From NCBI RefSeq assembly GCF_037024155.1, contig NZ_JAYKTS010000018.1, positions 1-64,000 of the forward strand: a stretch of 64,000 nt of DNA, given 5' to 3'. Each line of letters starts with the position of its first letter. Position 1 is the stretch's first letter. The position numbers were made by a program, and so were the translations under genes. The DNA is from Bacillus sp. 2205SS5-2 (lineage in GTDB: Bacteria > Bacillota > Bacilli > Bacillales > Bacillaceae_K). Positions 1 through 8,936 of this stretch are shown here, piece after piece. The notes beneath the pieces are model-generated. The model saw only the letters and a program-made list of their open reading frames with translations, was not told the origin of the DNA and ran no database searches.

Positions 1-88
1 TATATTCAAGATTGAGGAGTGAGTTTAGTCAAATTCAGTATGCTTCAGCTTAGGTACTTTGAGAAGACTTGAGTCTTGAATTGCGACT

Positions 89-487
89 TTAGTCGGTGAC
101 ATTTATGTCTAAATCCACCTGCTTTAGCGGGTGGTCGTTTAAGGTCGATAAGGCTAACGGGGTGTAGACTTTCCACGGATCGGCTTCGTATAAATAATCA
201 AGGGCTCTTCCTAACGAATCATCATTGAACTGTTCCGGTTTTACATCCGGTCCAAAGAGAAGTTCAACATCTTGTTTTTGGTAAAATTCCTGGACCTTAT
301 AGAGAGGAGAATTTTGGCCAAGGATGTTTAGAACCAACGCCTTGAGTCGGGTACCGGGGGGACAGGCCGCAGCGCTGTTGATCCCAAACGACCGACTCAT
401 TAATCTTTTCTTCAAACTGAATTTCATCCATTAATTTCGACAATAGTTGTGATGGTCCCACGTCTAACGTAAGTACTTGATTCACCA
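89..487 (-). pseudogene. IS1634-type transposase, 5' remnant, frameshifted
   Basis: Remnant of a DDE transposase resembling the IS1634/IS4 group; only about the first 150 residues are recognisable. It starts at an ATG (487) with a GGAGG-type site upstream and reads LDVGPSQLLSKLMDEIQF up to RCGLSP. It then shifts frame at a run of six G (+ strand 356-361) and continues as GTRLKALVLNILGQNSPLYK to a stop at 89-91. The sequence typical of the family's catalytic core is not seen beyond that point. One base too many in the homopolymer explains the frameshift; a sequencing error there cannot be excluded, but the early stop at 89 argues for real decay. It lies where other Bacillus genomes carry genes upstream of comF. 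The family call is from remembered consensus. Confidence 0.7.
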
Positions 488-708
488 TAATTTGACCCTC
501 CACTTTCATCATTACTGTAAGGTTCTAGAAAAAGTGGAGGTATCCTTCATAAAAATAATATTTGGATAATTTTTCATGAGGAATGTGAGATATATGCGAG
601 AAATCAAGGGAATCTCAATCTTCATGAAGATAAAATCACCTAAATAAAGGGATTTAAACGAAGGAGGTAGAAATAATAGTTGTGTAAAGTTAGAAAGGAG
701 TGATGCTT

Positions 709-2184
709 TTGCGTTATTGTATAGAAAATTTTCTTCTTATCCCTGAACCTTTTGCAAAAAACAGCCAACCACCTCAACCACTCACCGCTTTAAAACTGCC
801 CCAACCTCCTCCCAAAGATGAAACTTTCCATTTTGATGAAAATTTACAGAGCACTCTTGCCGGTCGTGCGTTGTTGATGGATGAACTCTCCTTCTCGGTG
901 GAACTTCTTTATGAACATTATCTTGCAGGCTATATTTTATGGGAGAAGGGCATCCGTCAGAAAAATACTCTCATGGAATGCAGGCGCTGCGGGAATAAGG
1001 AGAAAACACTCTTCGCCCGCTTTGAGTGTGCACGCTGCAAGGAGATGTGCACCTATTGCCGGAAATGCATCATGATGGGACGTGTTTCTACATGTACGGC
1101 ATTGCTTTCATGGAGAGGAGACTTTCCGGTTGGGCCGGATAAACAAGCAAAAATCGCTTGGAAGGGAACTCTTTCATCTGGTCAAAGGGATGCGTCAGAG
1201 CAGATGATCTCTGCGATTCAAGAACGAAGTCAACGGCTAATTTGGGCTGTTTGTGGTGCAGGAAAAACAGAGGTGCTTTTCCCTGGTATTCATTATGCTT
1301 TAAAGAACAGGATGAAGGTTTGTCTTGCTACACCTAGAACGGATGTTGTGCTAGAATTATTGCCCCGCCTCAGACAAGCTTTTCCGAACGCTGAAATTGT
1401 TGGATTATATGGAGGGAGCGGGGAGAACCAGTCAACGAGCTCTTTGATGGTTTCGACCACTCATCAATTACTCCGGTTTCATCAAGCTTTTGATGTAATA
1501 ATCGTCGATGAAGTTGATGCCTTTCCGTTTTCCTACGATGAGAGTCTGCATTATGAAGTGAAAAAAGCGAGTAAACAGAATGCGGCCTTTATCTATCTAA
1601 CCGCTACGCCAACGAAAAAATGGCAAAGAACTCCACATGTAAAAATCCCCGCCCGGTATCATGGTCACCCGCTTCCACAGCCCAAATTCAGCTGGTGTGG
1701 AAATTGGGAGAAGAAACTAAAACAAAATAATCTCCCTCAAAAAGTAGAAGTGTGGGTCTTGAATCAGTTACAAAAAGAAGAACAAGCGCTTATCTTTTTC
1801 CCTTCAGTAAACATGATTGAAAAAGCACTTCCCCTCTTTCAGGCGTTACATAAGAATATTCTCTCCGTACATGCTAACGATAAAGATAGGAAAGAAAAGG
1901 TTGAAAAACTGCGTAGAGGCGAAATTCCGTTGCTCATAACAACGACCATTCTAGAGAGAGGGATTACCATTTCCAATCTCAATGTCGCAGTAATTGGCGC
2001 AGAGCAAGCGATTTTTACCGAAAGTGCGCTGGTCCAAATTGCTGGACGAGTGGGCCGGGATGCGGAATATCCAATGGGAGAGGTTACTTTTTTCCATTAC
2101 GGGAAGAGTAGCGAGATGGAAAAGGCATTATTACATATTATGAGCATGAACCGAGTGGCAAGGAAAAAGGGCTATTTTCAATGA
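709..2184 (+). CDS. comFA: ComFA, ATP-dependent DNA helicase/translocase of competence
   Basis: Membrane-associated ATPase of natural transformation that helps pull single-stranded DNA into the cell. About 491 residues. It has an N-terminal four-cysteine zinc finger (CRRCGN ... CARC ... CTYC), Walker A GAGKTE, a DEVD Walker B, a SAT-like motif (LTATPTK), and the C-terminal helicase motif QIAGRVGR. An in-frame GTG lies at 700, but the AAAGGAG at 694-700 overlaps it; the TTG at 709 has about 8 bases of spacing and is preferred. The stop overlaps the start of comFC by 4 bases, so the two are co-transcribed and translationally coupled. The comFB gene found between them in B. subtilis is absent. 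Confidence 0.93.
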   Translation: MRYCIENFLLIPEPFAKNSQPPQPLTALKLPQPPPKDETFHFDENLQSTLAGRALLMDELSFSVELLYEHYLAGYILWEKGIRQKNTLMECRRCGNKEKTLFARFECARCKEMCTYCRKCIMMGRVSTCTALLSWRGDFPVGPDKQAKIAWKGTLSSGQRDASEQMISAIQERSQRLIWAVCGAGKTEVLFPGIHYALKNRMKVCLATPRTDVVLELLPRLRQAFPNAEIVGLYGGSGENQSTSSLMVSTTHQLLRFHQAFDVIIVDEVDAFPFSYDESLHYEVKKASKQNAAFIYLTATPTKKWQRTPHVKIPARYHGHPLPQPKFSWCGNWEKKLKQNNLPQKVEVWVLNQLQKEEQALIFFPSVNMIEKALPLFQALHKNILSVHANDKDRKEKVEKLRRGEIPLLITTTILERGITISNLNVAVIGAEQAIFTESALVQIAGRVGRDAEYPMGEVTFFHYGKSSEMEKALLHIMSMNRVARKKGYFQ

Positions 2185-2864
2185 GATGTATTTATTGTCA
2201 TCAATCCTTTAGAGAAACGTTAACTTGGTCGAGTTTTTTATTTCAAGAAAAGGAGCGTCCGCTATGTGAGGAGTGTCAGAATTCATTCGAGCTTGTTGGA
2301 GAATACGGATGTGATATTTGTAGTCGCCTGCTAAAGGATTCTGCTAAAGTTGGTAGATGTCCAGATTGCATAGCGTGGGAGAGTCATGATAAATGGTCCG
2401 GTACTCTGTCACAAAACAGGTCCATTTTTTTGTATAACGAGAGCATGAAGAACTATTTAGCTCAATATAAGTATCGCGGTGATTACGAACTTAGTTGCTT
2501 CTTTCGGCCGCTTATGAAGAAAAAAATTGCTTCTTTTTCCTACGATGAGCTTGTGCCGATTCCTGTTAGTTCGCAGCGTCTTTATGAAAGAGGGTTTAAT
2601 CAGGTGGAAGGGATGCTTGAAGATTTAAAGTATTCTTCCCTTTTGACGAGAAAAACGAGTGAAAAACAGTCGAAAAAAACGAAGCAAGAACGAATGAGTA
2701 TAGAGAACCCCTTTTTGGTTGAAAGAGGACTGAGTATAGCCGGGAAGAAAATTGTGCTTGTAGATGATATTTATACGACAGGATCAACACTTAGACAGGC
2801 GGCTAAAGTTTTAAAGAATTCTGGGGCTCGTCATGTCTGTTCCGTCACTTTAGTAAGAGGCTAG
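2181..2864 (+). CDS. comFC: ComFC, competence phosphoribosyltransferase-like protein
   Basis: Late competence protein of the ComF/GntX family, needed for efficient DNA uptake together with ComFA. 227 residues. The N-terminus carries cysteine pairs (CIYC, CEEC, CDIC, CPDC) typical of the double zinc-ribbon of the family. The C-terminus has the PRPP-binding loop VLVDDIYTTGST of type I phosphoribosyltransferases. The start ATG overlaps the comFA stop (ATGA). The enzymatic substrate is not established for the family; a role in uptake is inferred from the pairing with comFA. Confidence 0.92.
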   Translation: MRCIYCHQSFRETLTWSSFLFQEKERPLCEECQNSFELVGEYGCDICSRLLKDSAKVGRCPDCIAWESHDKWSGTLSQNRSIFLYNESMKNYLAQYKYRGDYELSCFFRPLMKKKIASFSYDELVPIPVSSQRLYERGFNQVEGMLEDLKYSSLLTRKTSEKQSKKTKQERMSIENPFLVERGLSIAGKKIVLVDDIYTTGSTLRQAAKVLKNSGARHVCSVTLVRG

Positions 2865-2883
2865 AAAACTTTCGATACAGGCT

Positions 2884-2910
2884 TAACCTTTCTCCTTTTT
2901 ATTCCGATAA
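2884..2910 (+). promoter_or_regulatory. Possible sigma-D promoter before yvyF
   Basis: TAAC at 2884-2887, a 15-base spacer, then TCCGATAA at 2903-2910. This is close to the flagellar sigma-D pattern TAAA-N15-GCCGATAT, with one mismatch in the -35 half. It would separate yvyF from the comF transcript. Confidence 0.45.
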
Positions 2911-2943
2911 TAAGCATAACGAGTAATTATTGGGGGAAGAAAA

Positions 2944-3360
2944 ATGAGTGAAATACTAAATTGTCCGAACTGTGGTTCCATTTATGTCAAAAATCAATTT
3001 CGTGAAGTATGCGACGCATGTTTCCGAACAGAAGAGAAGAAATTTGAAGAAGTATCTAAGTTTCTCCGCGTTCGCGAAAACCGTTCGGCCTTACCAGAAA
3101 TGATTATCGAAAAAACCGGCGTTGACGAAGCCCTGCTGCATAAATGGGTAAGAAAAGGACGTCTGAATGTTCGGCATTTTCCAAATCTGGGCTATCCATG
3201 TGAACGCTGCGGGAAACTGATCAAAGAAGGAAAACTTTGTGGGGATTGTGCAGGAGAGATCACAAAAGATCTGCAAATTTTTAATGAAGAGCAGGAACGC
3301 ATGAAAAAGCAACAAGAACGTCGAACAGAAACGTATCGCACGATCAATCGTGAGCAATAG
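2944..3360 (+). CDS. yvyF: YvyF flagellar operon protein (TIGR03826-like)
   Basis: Small cysteine-rich protein conserved at the head of Bacillus late-flagellar operons; function not firmly established. 138 residues. Two zinc-ribbon-like cysteine clusters are visible: CPNC ... CDAC near the N-terminus and CERC ... CGDC near residue 90-105. Between them is a segment resembling a helix-turn-helix (EKTGVDEALLHKWVRKGR). The C-terminal 35 residues are highly charged. The start has GGGGGAAG upstream. It lies just before flgM, which suggests a regulatory role in flagellar gene expression. Confidence 0.85.
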   Translation: MSEILNCPNCGSIYVKNQFREVCDACFRTEEKKFEEVSKFLRVRENRSALPEMIIEKTGVDEALLHKWVRKGRLNVRHFPNLGYPCERCGKLIKEGKLCGDCAGEITKDLQIFNEEQERMKKQQERRTETYRTINREQ

Positions 3361-3361
3361 T

Positions 3362-3388
3362 TAAACAATTAACCACAGTGACCGATAC
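3362..3388 (+). promoter_or_regulatory. Sigma-D promoter of flgM
   Basis: TAAA at 3362-3365, 15 bases, then ACCGATAC at 3381-3388, close to the sigma-D consensus. It lies 43 bp before the flgM start. In B. subtilis flgM also has a sigma-D promoter, which gives negative feedback through the anti-sigma factor. Confidence 0.7.
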
Positions 3389-3430
3389 AATTAGTAATAG
3401 AGGTTGAACGTAAATAAAGGAGGGATTAAC

Positions 3431-3694
3431 ATGAAGATTAATCCAAACCGAATCAATAGTGTGAATCCGTATCAAAAGCAAATGAATAAAATAGATCAGG
3501 CTGACACAAAAAAAGCGCCTCAAGACAAGGTGGAAATTTCTTCTGCGGCAAAGGAAATGAGAGAAGCATCGAAGATTTCTAAAGAGCGTGAAGTGAAGGT
3601 CAATCAATTGAAGGAACTTGTTGAAAGCGGACAGTACAAAGTAGATCATAAGGCCGTTGCAACAAGCATTGCCAAGTATTATCAATCATTTTAA
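3431..3694 (+). CDS. flgM: FlgM anti-sigma-D factor
   Basis: Negative regulator that binds the flagellar sigma factor sigma-D until the hook is complete. 87 residues, matching the 88 of B. subtilis. The N-terminus MKINPNRINSVNPYQKQ is typical, and the C-terminal half (VEISSAAKEMREAS ... VNQLKELVESGQYKVD) is the conserved sigma-binding helix region. The start at 3431 has AAGGAGG with 7 bases of spacing; an upstream in-frame codon at 3404 has none. It is preceded by a sigma-D-type promoter and followed by flgN, with a 56-bp repeat in the gap. Confidence 0.9.
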   Translation: MKINPNRINSVNPYQKQMNKIDQADTKKAPQDKVEISSAAKEMREASKISKEREVKVNQLKELVESGQYKVDHKAVATSIAKYYQSF

Positions 3695-3707
3695 CTAATC
3701 GACAGAA

Positions 3708-3763
3708 GGCTGTTTTCGGAAAGAGTGCTGGTTTTCTCATCAGGATATATTCCATTAAAAGCC
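3708..3763. repeat. Intergenic repeat, 56-bp copy
   Basis: Short member of the dispersed family. The left end is GGCTGTTTTCGGAAAG and the right end is TAAAAGCC. The middle contains the reverse complement of part of the 96-bp subtype core (GGAATATATCC). Flanking 8-mers CGACAGAA and TAGCAGAA match at 5 of 8. It sits between flgM and flgN. Confidence 0.55.
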
Positions 3764-3784
3764 TAGCAGAAAGAAGGAATTGAT

Positions 3785-4282
3785 ATGTCGCTTACGCCGC
3801 TGTTAACTTCACTAACCATACTAACAAAGCTTCATCAACGCATGTTTGACCTCTCTGTGAAGAAGACCGACATCGTCACAGAAGGAAATATCGACAAACT
3901 GAATGAGCTGTTAAAGGATGAACAACAGCATATGGCTGCCATTCAAACGGTGGAAAAACAGCGTCAACAAGCAGCACTTTCTTTTCTTCTTGATAAAAAA
4001 GGTGCGTCAGCGAACGATGCTCCGACGATTAATGATTGCCTCGAATATGCAGATGAATATGAAACGGAACAATTACAAAAAGCTCAAAATCAATTATTAC
4101 GGCAAATTGTCGAGCTGCAGGAACGGAATGAATTAAATCAGAAATTGATTTACCAATCACTGCAATTTGTGAATCTTAATTTATCTATGATGCAGCCTGA
4201 AAACCAAACAGCAACCTATTCTCGCCCAAATCAACCGAAGCCCAAAGCTCCATCGCGCTCGATGTTTGATTCACAGGCATAA
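3785..4282 (+). CDS. flgN: FlgN flagellar export chaperone
   Basis: Cytoplasmic chaperone for the hook-associated proteins FlgK and FlgL. 165 residues, helical and rich in Gln/Glu, as usual for FlgN (YvyG). The conserved N-terminal part MSLTPLLTSLTILTKLHQRM is visible; the C-terminal tail is low-complexity with several prolines. It has AGAAGGAA upstream of the ATG and lies directly before flgK, its client. Sequence conservation in the family is low, so position carries much of the assignment. Confidence 0.85.
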   Translation: MSLTPLLTSLTILTKLHQRMFDLSVKKTDIVTEGNIDKLNELLKDEQQHMAAIQTVEKQRQQAALSFLLDKKGASANDAPTINDCLEYADEYETEQLQKAQNQLLRQIVELQERNELNQKLIYQSLQFVNLNLSMMQPENQTATYSRPNQPKPKAPSRSMFDSQA

Positions 4283-4302
4283 TTTAGACGGAGGTAACAT
4301 CT

Positions 4303-5853
4303 ATGGTATCAACCTTTCATGGCCTTGAAACGGCCATACGTGGCATGTATACACAGCAAAGTGCCCTATATACAACGGGACATAATATTTCAAACGCCAA
4401 TACACCTGGATACACACGTCAGCGAGTGAATTTCGAGCAAACCTCTCCTTATCCAGCCCCAAGCATGAACCGTCCACAAATTCCAGGACAGGTCGGGACA
4501 GGAGTGGAAGCGGGATCGATTGAGCGTGTGCGAGAACAATTCCTGGATGTGCAATTTCGGGGTGAAAATAATAAGCTCGGTTATTGGGAAACGAAAATGG
4601 AGTCACTGAAGAAGATGGAAGAAGTCATGAACGAACCATCTGAATCAGGCTTAGCCAAAACAATGGATCAACTTTGGCAATCCCTACAAGACTTAGCGGT
4701 GAATCCAACGAATGACGGTGCTCGTTCGGTTGTGAGACAGCGTGCCGTAGCCGTCGCAGAAACCTTTAATTATATTTCATCCTCTTTATCAGGTGTTCAA
4801 AAGGATATTCAGAATGAACTTTCGGTAACCGAGAAAAATGTCAATGCCCTTTTAAATCAACTTCATCAACTGAATAACCAAATTTCCGATGTTGAACCAC
4901 ATGGCTTAATGCCCAATGATTTATACGATGAACGAGATCGCTTAATCGATGACCTGTCTCAGCTTGTCGATGTTAAGGTGAGCTACCAAGCAAATGGTGG
5001 AAATGCCAGTCCCTTAGCGGAAGGGCGGGCGATTGTGTACTTAGCTTCCGGTGAGACCAATTTACGTTCAGCGATGCTAGTAGGCAAGGATGGCGCCAAT
5101 TCGATTAAGGTAAACTATGATTCTACTACTTCTGTTGTCAATGAAATTGAAGTGGGCAATCAAAAGATGCCGATTGCTAGCTTTGAATCGATTGGGAAAT
5201 TAAAAGGGTTAATTGAGTCGTATGGCTATGTCGACCAAAATGGCGATATTCAAGGTTCGTATGCCAATATGTTAGCTGAGCTCGATAATCTCGCCTTTAC
5301 GTTTACCGAAGCCTTCAATGCCCAACATCAAGCTGGGGTTTCACCTGCTCAAATGATGGATAATACGGTACCGTCCTATGATTTCTTTAAAGATCAAAAT
5401 AATACAGACTTGGATGCTACTAACAAAGCTGGTTTTGCCAGCCGAATGGAAGTATCAGCAGGTATCCTGCAAAACTTAGATCATATTGCGAGTGCCTCAA
5501 CAGCTAATCCAACAATGGGTAATGCTGAAAACATTACCGCACTAGCCAATGTCATTGACAAGCTTCCGTTAAACTATGGGGCTAATCCGACGACGTTTAA
5601 ATCTCACTATGAATCGATGATTGGCGATATGGCCGTTCAATCGCAGGAAGCGGTTCGGTTATCCAGCAATTCAGAGGTGCTTCGAAGTGCGGTAGATACG
5701 CGTAGGCAATCGGTCAGCTCGGTGTCGTTGGATGAAGAAATGACCAATATGATTAAATTTCAACATGCGTATAATGCAAGTGCCAGAATCATCACATTAA
5801 CGGATGAAATGCTCGATAAAATTATTAACGGTATGGGTACCGGCGGAAGATAG
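4303..5853 (+). CDS. flgK: FlgK hook-filament junction protein
   Basis: First hook-associated protein, exported through the flagellar type III apparatus to join hook and filament. 516 residues, within the family range. The N-terminal rod/hook motif is clear (GLETAIRGMYTQQSALYTTG, then NTPGYTRQ). The C-terminal heptad region VSLDEEMTNMIKFQHAYNAS is diagnostic. The start has GGAGG upstream. It lies 14 bp before flgL, so the two are co-translated from one message. Confidence 0.96.
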   Translation: MVSTFHGLETAIRGMYTQQSALYTTGHNISNANTPGYTRQRVNFEQTSPYPAPSMNRPQIPGQVGTGVEAGSIERVREQFLDVQFRGENNKLGYWETKMESLKKMEEVMNEPSESGLAKTMDQLWQSLQDLAVNPTNDGARSVVRQRAVAVAETFNYISSSLSGVQKDIQNELSVTEKNVNALLNQLHQLNNQISDVEPHGLMPNDLYDERDRLIDDLSQLVDVKVSYQANGGNASPLAEGRAIVYLASGETNLRSAMLVGKDGANSIKVNYDSTTSVVNEIEVGNQKMPIASFESIGKLKGLIESYGYVDQNGDIQGSYANMLAELDNLAFTFTEAFNAQHQAGVSPAQMMDNTVPSYDFFKDQNNTDLDATNKAGFASRMEVSAGILQNLDHIASASTANPTMGNAENITALANVIDKLPLNYGANPTTFKSHYESMIGDMAVQSQEAVRLSSNSEVLRSAVDTRRQSVSSVSLDEEMTNMIKFQHAYNASARIITLTDEMLDKIINGMGTGGR

Positions 5854-5867
5854 GTAGGTGAATAAGG

Positions 5868-6758
5868 ATGCGTGTCACACAAAATATGCTAGCGAATAAC
5901 TCGCTCTCCAATTTAAGTCAAAGCTATAATCGATTAGGCGCTCTGCAGGATCAGCTTTCAACGGGGAAGAAGATTACTAAGCCGTCCGATGACCCGGTAG
6001 TGGCGATGAAGGGGATGTATTATCGCTCCAATTTAACGTCAATTGAACAGTATAAGCGGAATCTTTCTGAGCTGTATTTATGGACGGAGAACTCTGAATC
6101 AGGGATTGAACAAGCCAATTCCGGACTACAGCGTGTGCGGGAATTGACGATTCAAGGGAAGAATGGGTCACTGAGTCCAGAGGATCAAAAGGCGATTGCA
6201 ACGGAAATTGAGCAAATTAAATTGGATTTAGTGAACACAGCGGAAACACAAATCGCTGGACGATATATTTACCACGGTACCGATGTGGAAACGTCGCCGA
6301 TAAAGCAGAAAAACCCACCAATTGTAGCAGATAATTTGAATACTTCAGTCATTGATGACTACAAAGTGGAAGTATCTCAAGGTGTTTATTTAAAGGCCAA
6401 TGTCACGCCCACCAATGTTTTCAGTCAAAAGCTATTCGACACAGTGCAAGGGATTGAAGATGCATTAAAAGGAGGGGCAACGGATTCACTCGATTATTTA
6501 CTTTCGGATTTAGACGATGTGATGAGTACTTTATCAGCGGAACGTTCTGAATTAGGTGCTCGCTACAATCGCTTAGAGATGATTGATGACCGCCTGAGCC
6601 AGCAAGAGATAACCGCGACTCGTGTTCTTTCCGATAATGAAGATGTTGATATGGAACGAACCATTACCGATCTTAAAACGCAGGAGAGTGTGCACCGGGC
6701 TGCCTTAAGTGCAAGCGCGAGAATTATTCAACCGACATTATTAGACTTTTTACGTTAG
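5868..6758 (+). CDS. flgL: FlgL hook-filament junction protein
   Basis: Second junction protein (HAP3), located between FlgK and the flagellin filament. 296 residues, like B. subtilis FlgL. The N-terminus MRVTQNMLANNSLSNLSQSY and the flagellin-like STGKKITKPSDDPVVAMKG motif are clear; the C-terminus ALSASARIIQPTLLDFLR matches the family end. Its stop codon lies within the left arm of a terminator. In B. subtilis the next genes yviE-fliW-csrA follow directly; here 630 bp with a repeat element intervene. Confidence 0.96.
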   Translation: MRVTQNMLANNSLSNLSQSYNRLGALQDQLSTGKKITKPSDDPVVAMKGMYYRSNLTSIEQYKRNLSELYLWTENSESGIEQANSGLQRVRELTIQGKNGSLSPEDQKAIATEIEQIKLDLVNTAETQIAGRYIYHGTDVETSPIKQKNPPIVADNLNTSVIDDYKVEVSQGVYLKANVTPTNVFSQKLFDTVQGIEDALKGGATDSLDYLLSDLDDVMSTLSAERSELGARYNRLEMIDDRLSQQEITATRVLSDNEDVDMERTITDLKTQESVHRAALSASARIIQPTLLDFLR

Positions 6759-6786
6759 AAGCTATTCCATCTGGATAGCTTCTTTT
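6757..6786 (+). terminator. Rho-independent terminator after flgL
   Basis: Inverted repeat AGAAGCTAT ... ATAGCTTCT followed by TTT. The left arm overlaps the flgL stop codon. Confidence 0.75.
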
Positions 6787-6817
6787 AGAAGGAAGGAAAG
6801 TTTGTTTCTATTAATAA

Positions 6818-7333
6818 GGCTGTTTTCGCAAAGATTGTTGCTTTTCGAACCAGCCTATAAACTTTGATATAGCTTTGTTTCGGGCATCATTTCGTATATA
6901 TTTGATGGAAATCAACGTGAAATGGAAGATTTAATCAAAAATCAGGTGAAATAGCCACAATGTATACGAAACCCCATGTCCTGTCAGACACCGCAATGGA
7001 TGAAAATGGGGTCTATCGGTTTAACATGAATCCTCTTAGTCAACGATGATAAGGTAGGTGCTAAGATAGATGATCTTAGTGCTGAAAGAGACACATGTTA
7101 ACAACCATTTCCACTGTTTGAATGATGACATGGCGATGCATCTAGTGGAAATTGGTATTGTTTGGACTTTGTTCCCTTTCACAATCCCCTTTATGAGAAA
7201 GTGCAGGTGATAACAAGTAATCTACAATAAAGAATTCTGTGTCCTATTTCAAAAAAACGGATAAGCTATTTTAGGGAGGGTGCTTTTTTGTGTCAAAATC
7301 AGCACCAAAACCCATTTTCGTATAAAAAGAGCC
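6818..7333. repeat. Intergenic repeat with enlarged interior
   Basis: The left part (6818-6970) is a good copy of the 160-bp repeat family: GGCTGTTTTCGCAAAG, then the TATAGCTTTGTTTCGGG block, then GCCACAATGTATACGAAA. The usual AGCC end is missing there. A GAGCC appears instead at 7329-7333. The outer limits are flanked by identical 8-mers ATTAATAA (6810-6817 and 7334-7341). The extra interior (about 6980-7300) has stop-ridden coding-like stretches that I do not recognise. This fills most of the 630-bp gap between flgL and yviE. Confidence 0.6.
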
Positions 7334-7388
7334 ATTAATAATGTCAATTTGTAGCTACTTACGCATTTCAGATTAAGGGGGTGACTCG

Positions 7389-7982
7389 ATGAGGTTATTA
7401 CCACAAATAAGGCTCCAATCTCAATCAGCTCAAACTCAATTACATATCGTACAACCACAGCAATCGATTCAGCAGCCAAAAGCAGAGTTAAGTCAGCAAC
7501 AACCACAAGCTGATTTGGATATTCGCGTTACGCCCTCGCGTTTAACGATTAATCAAACGCAGGCATGGGAAGCGCTGAATTTCAAAAGCGTGTTTCGTCT
7601 AGCTGAAGAAGCTGCAGATGCAGGTGTTCAGGAAGCGCTAAATGGAATGGCAAGAGATGCAGCGGATGGCGATGAATTGATGAGGATTGAAAATGGGGGA
7701 AAGGCGATTGCTTCGATTGCAAAACGAAACGGAGAAGAGCCAGAGCATGATTTTAATATTGGCTGGATTCCGCCACATGGTTCAGTCAAGATTCAATTTG
7801 AACCGGGAAGAGTGGATATTTCATCCAAAATCAACCAACCTATAAATAATACAAAGGTGAATGCGCCGATAATAGATTATACTCCTGGGAAAACAACCGT
7901 GAGCATGAAAAATCATCAAAGCTTATCGATTGATTTTGAGCATTTGAAATTTGTAGGAATCAATTATGAGCAAGAAATTTAA
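7389..7982 (+). CDS. yviE: YviE, DUF6470 family flagellar-region protein
   Basis: Protein of unknown function conserved between flgL and fliW in Bacillus. 197 residues. The start region MRLLPQIRLQSQSAQTQLHI is followed by a Gln-rich stretch (about residues 17-45), then DIRVTPSRLTINQTQAW, a motif I associate with this family. No signal peptide or membrane segment. GGGGGTGA lies 7 bases before the ATG. It is 18 bp upstream of fliW, so a shared transcript with fliW and csrA is likely. Confidence 0.82.
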   Translation: MRLLPQIRLQSQSAQTQLHIVQPQQSIQQPKAELSQQQPQADLDIRVTPSRLTINQTQAWEALNFKSVFRLAEEAADAGVQEALNGMARDAADGDELMRIENGGKAIASIAKRNGEEPEHDFNIGWIPPHGSVKIQFEPGRVDISSKINQPINNTKVNAPIIDYTPGKTTVSMKNHQSLSIDFEHLKFVGINYEQEI

Positions 7983-8000
7983 GGAAAAGGAATGTGAGGA

Positions 8001-8444
8001 ATGAAGATACAAACGCAATACCATGGTGAAACGGTAATTGATTCAACCCAAATTTTAATGTTTGGGAACGGACTACCAGGCTTTCCAGAACAAACTCAAT
8101 TTATCCTGCTACCATTGCCAGATAATGATGTGTTTTTCGTCCTTCAATCCTGTAACATCTCGTCCGTAGCCTTTATTGTCACGAATCCGTTTCAGTTTTT
8201 TTCTGATTATGATTTTAAACTCGATGATTCTATTGTGGAAAAACTAGACATTCAGTCCGAGGCAGATGTGATTGTTTACACCATTTTAACGGTCCAGGAG
8301 CCTTTTTCGAAATCCACCGCTAATCTGCAAGCGCCACTAATTATTAATCGACAAACTAATAAAGCAAAGCAAGTCATTTTAAATGATACTACCTATCAAA
8401 CGAAGCACGCTCTTTTTAATGAGCAAGCATCGGTGAAGGAGTGA
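8001..8444 (+). CDS. fliW: FliW flagellar assembly factor, CsrA antagonist
   Basis: Binds either flagellin or CsrA, so free flagellin releases FliW to capture CsrA only when the filament export pool is low. 147 residues, like the family. Conserved features include [12 protein letters not shown] at the N-terminus, [19 protein letters not shown], and the [20 protein letters not shown] segment. It is followed after 4 bp by csrA and then by hag, so the whole homeostasis circuit is encoded together. Confidence 0.95.
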   Translation: MKIQTQYHGETVIDSTQILMFGNGLPGFPEQTQFILLPLPDNDVFFVLQSCNISSVAFIVTNPFQFFSDYDFKLDDSIVEKLDIQSEADVIVYTILTVQEPFSKSTANLQAPLIINRQTNKAKQVILNDTTYQTKHALFNEQASVKE

Positions 8445-8448
8445 GGGG

Positions 8449-8676
8449 ATGTTAATACTCAATCGAAAGCCAGGGGAAGCCATTCAAATAGGAAATGATA
8501 TTGAATTGGTTATTGTGTCGGTAGCAGGTGATCAAGTGAAGGTTGGCATTAATGCTCCAAGGCAAGTTGAAATTCACCGGAAAGAAATTTACTTGAGTAT
8601 TCAAGCTGAAAACAGCGAAGCGACTAAAAATGTGGGTGATCTTTCTAAGCTTATACCAAATACTTTTCATAAATAG
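8449..8676 (+). CDS. csrA: CsrA carbon storage/flagellin translation regulator
   Basis: RNA-binding dimer that represses translation of hag by binding GGA motifs in its leader. 75 residues. The N-terminus [20 protein letters not shown] and the [19 protein letters not shown] motif are essentially the family consensus. It sits between fliW, which encodes its antagonist, and hag, which encodes its main target. It ends in a strong terminator that isolates it from the hag promoter. Confidence 0.97.
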   Translation: MLILNRKPGEAIQIGNDIELVIVSVAGDQVKVGINAPRQVEIHRKEIYLSIQAENSEATKNVGDLSKLIPNTFHK

Positions 8677-8734
8677 GCTGAATTCCATTTGATTTCTCTT
8701 CTTAAGAAGGAAACCCAGTCTATTCTGATAACGA

Positions 8735-8771
8735 ACAGCCAAGCCCCTAAGTAGGGGCTTGGCTGTTTTTT
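8735..8771 (+). terminator. Strong terminator after csrA
   Basis: Perfect 13-bp stem ACAGCCAAGCCCC / GGGGCTTGGCTGT with a 6-base loop, followed by a T-run. Confidence 0.9.
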
Positions 8772-8857
8772 GACTCATGAATGATGATGAATAACTTTTT
8801 CTTAACCGTACAATATGAGAAAATCAAAAAATCTCAAAAAAAATGATCGAAAACTAT

Positions 8858-8883
8858 TAAACATAGTCGAACCTTGACGATAA
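8858..8883 (+). promoter_or_regulatory. Sigma-D promoter of hag
   Basis: TAAA at 8858-8861, 14-base spacer, GACGATAA at 8876-8883. It lies about 100 bp before the hag start, downstream of the csrA terminator, matching the sigma-D control of flagellin known in B. subtilis. Confidence 0.8.
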
Positions 8884-8936
8884 TAGTAGTGTAAGGGAGA
8901 GAGGAGCGGCCGACCTTTCTTTCCACAATACATGAT

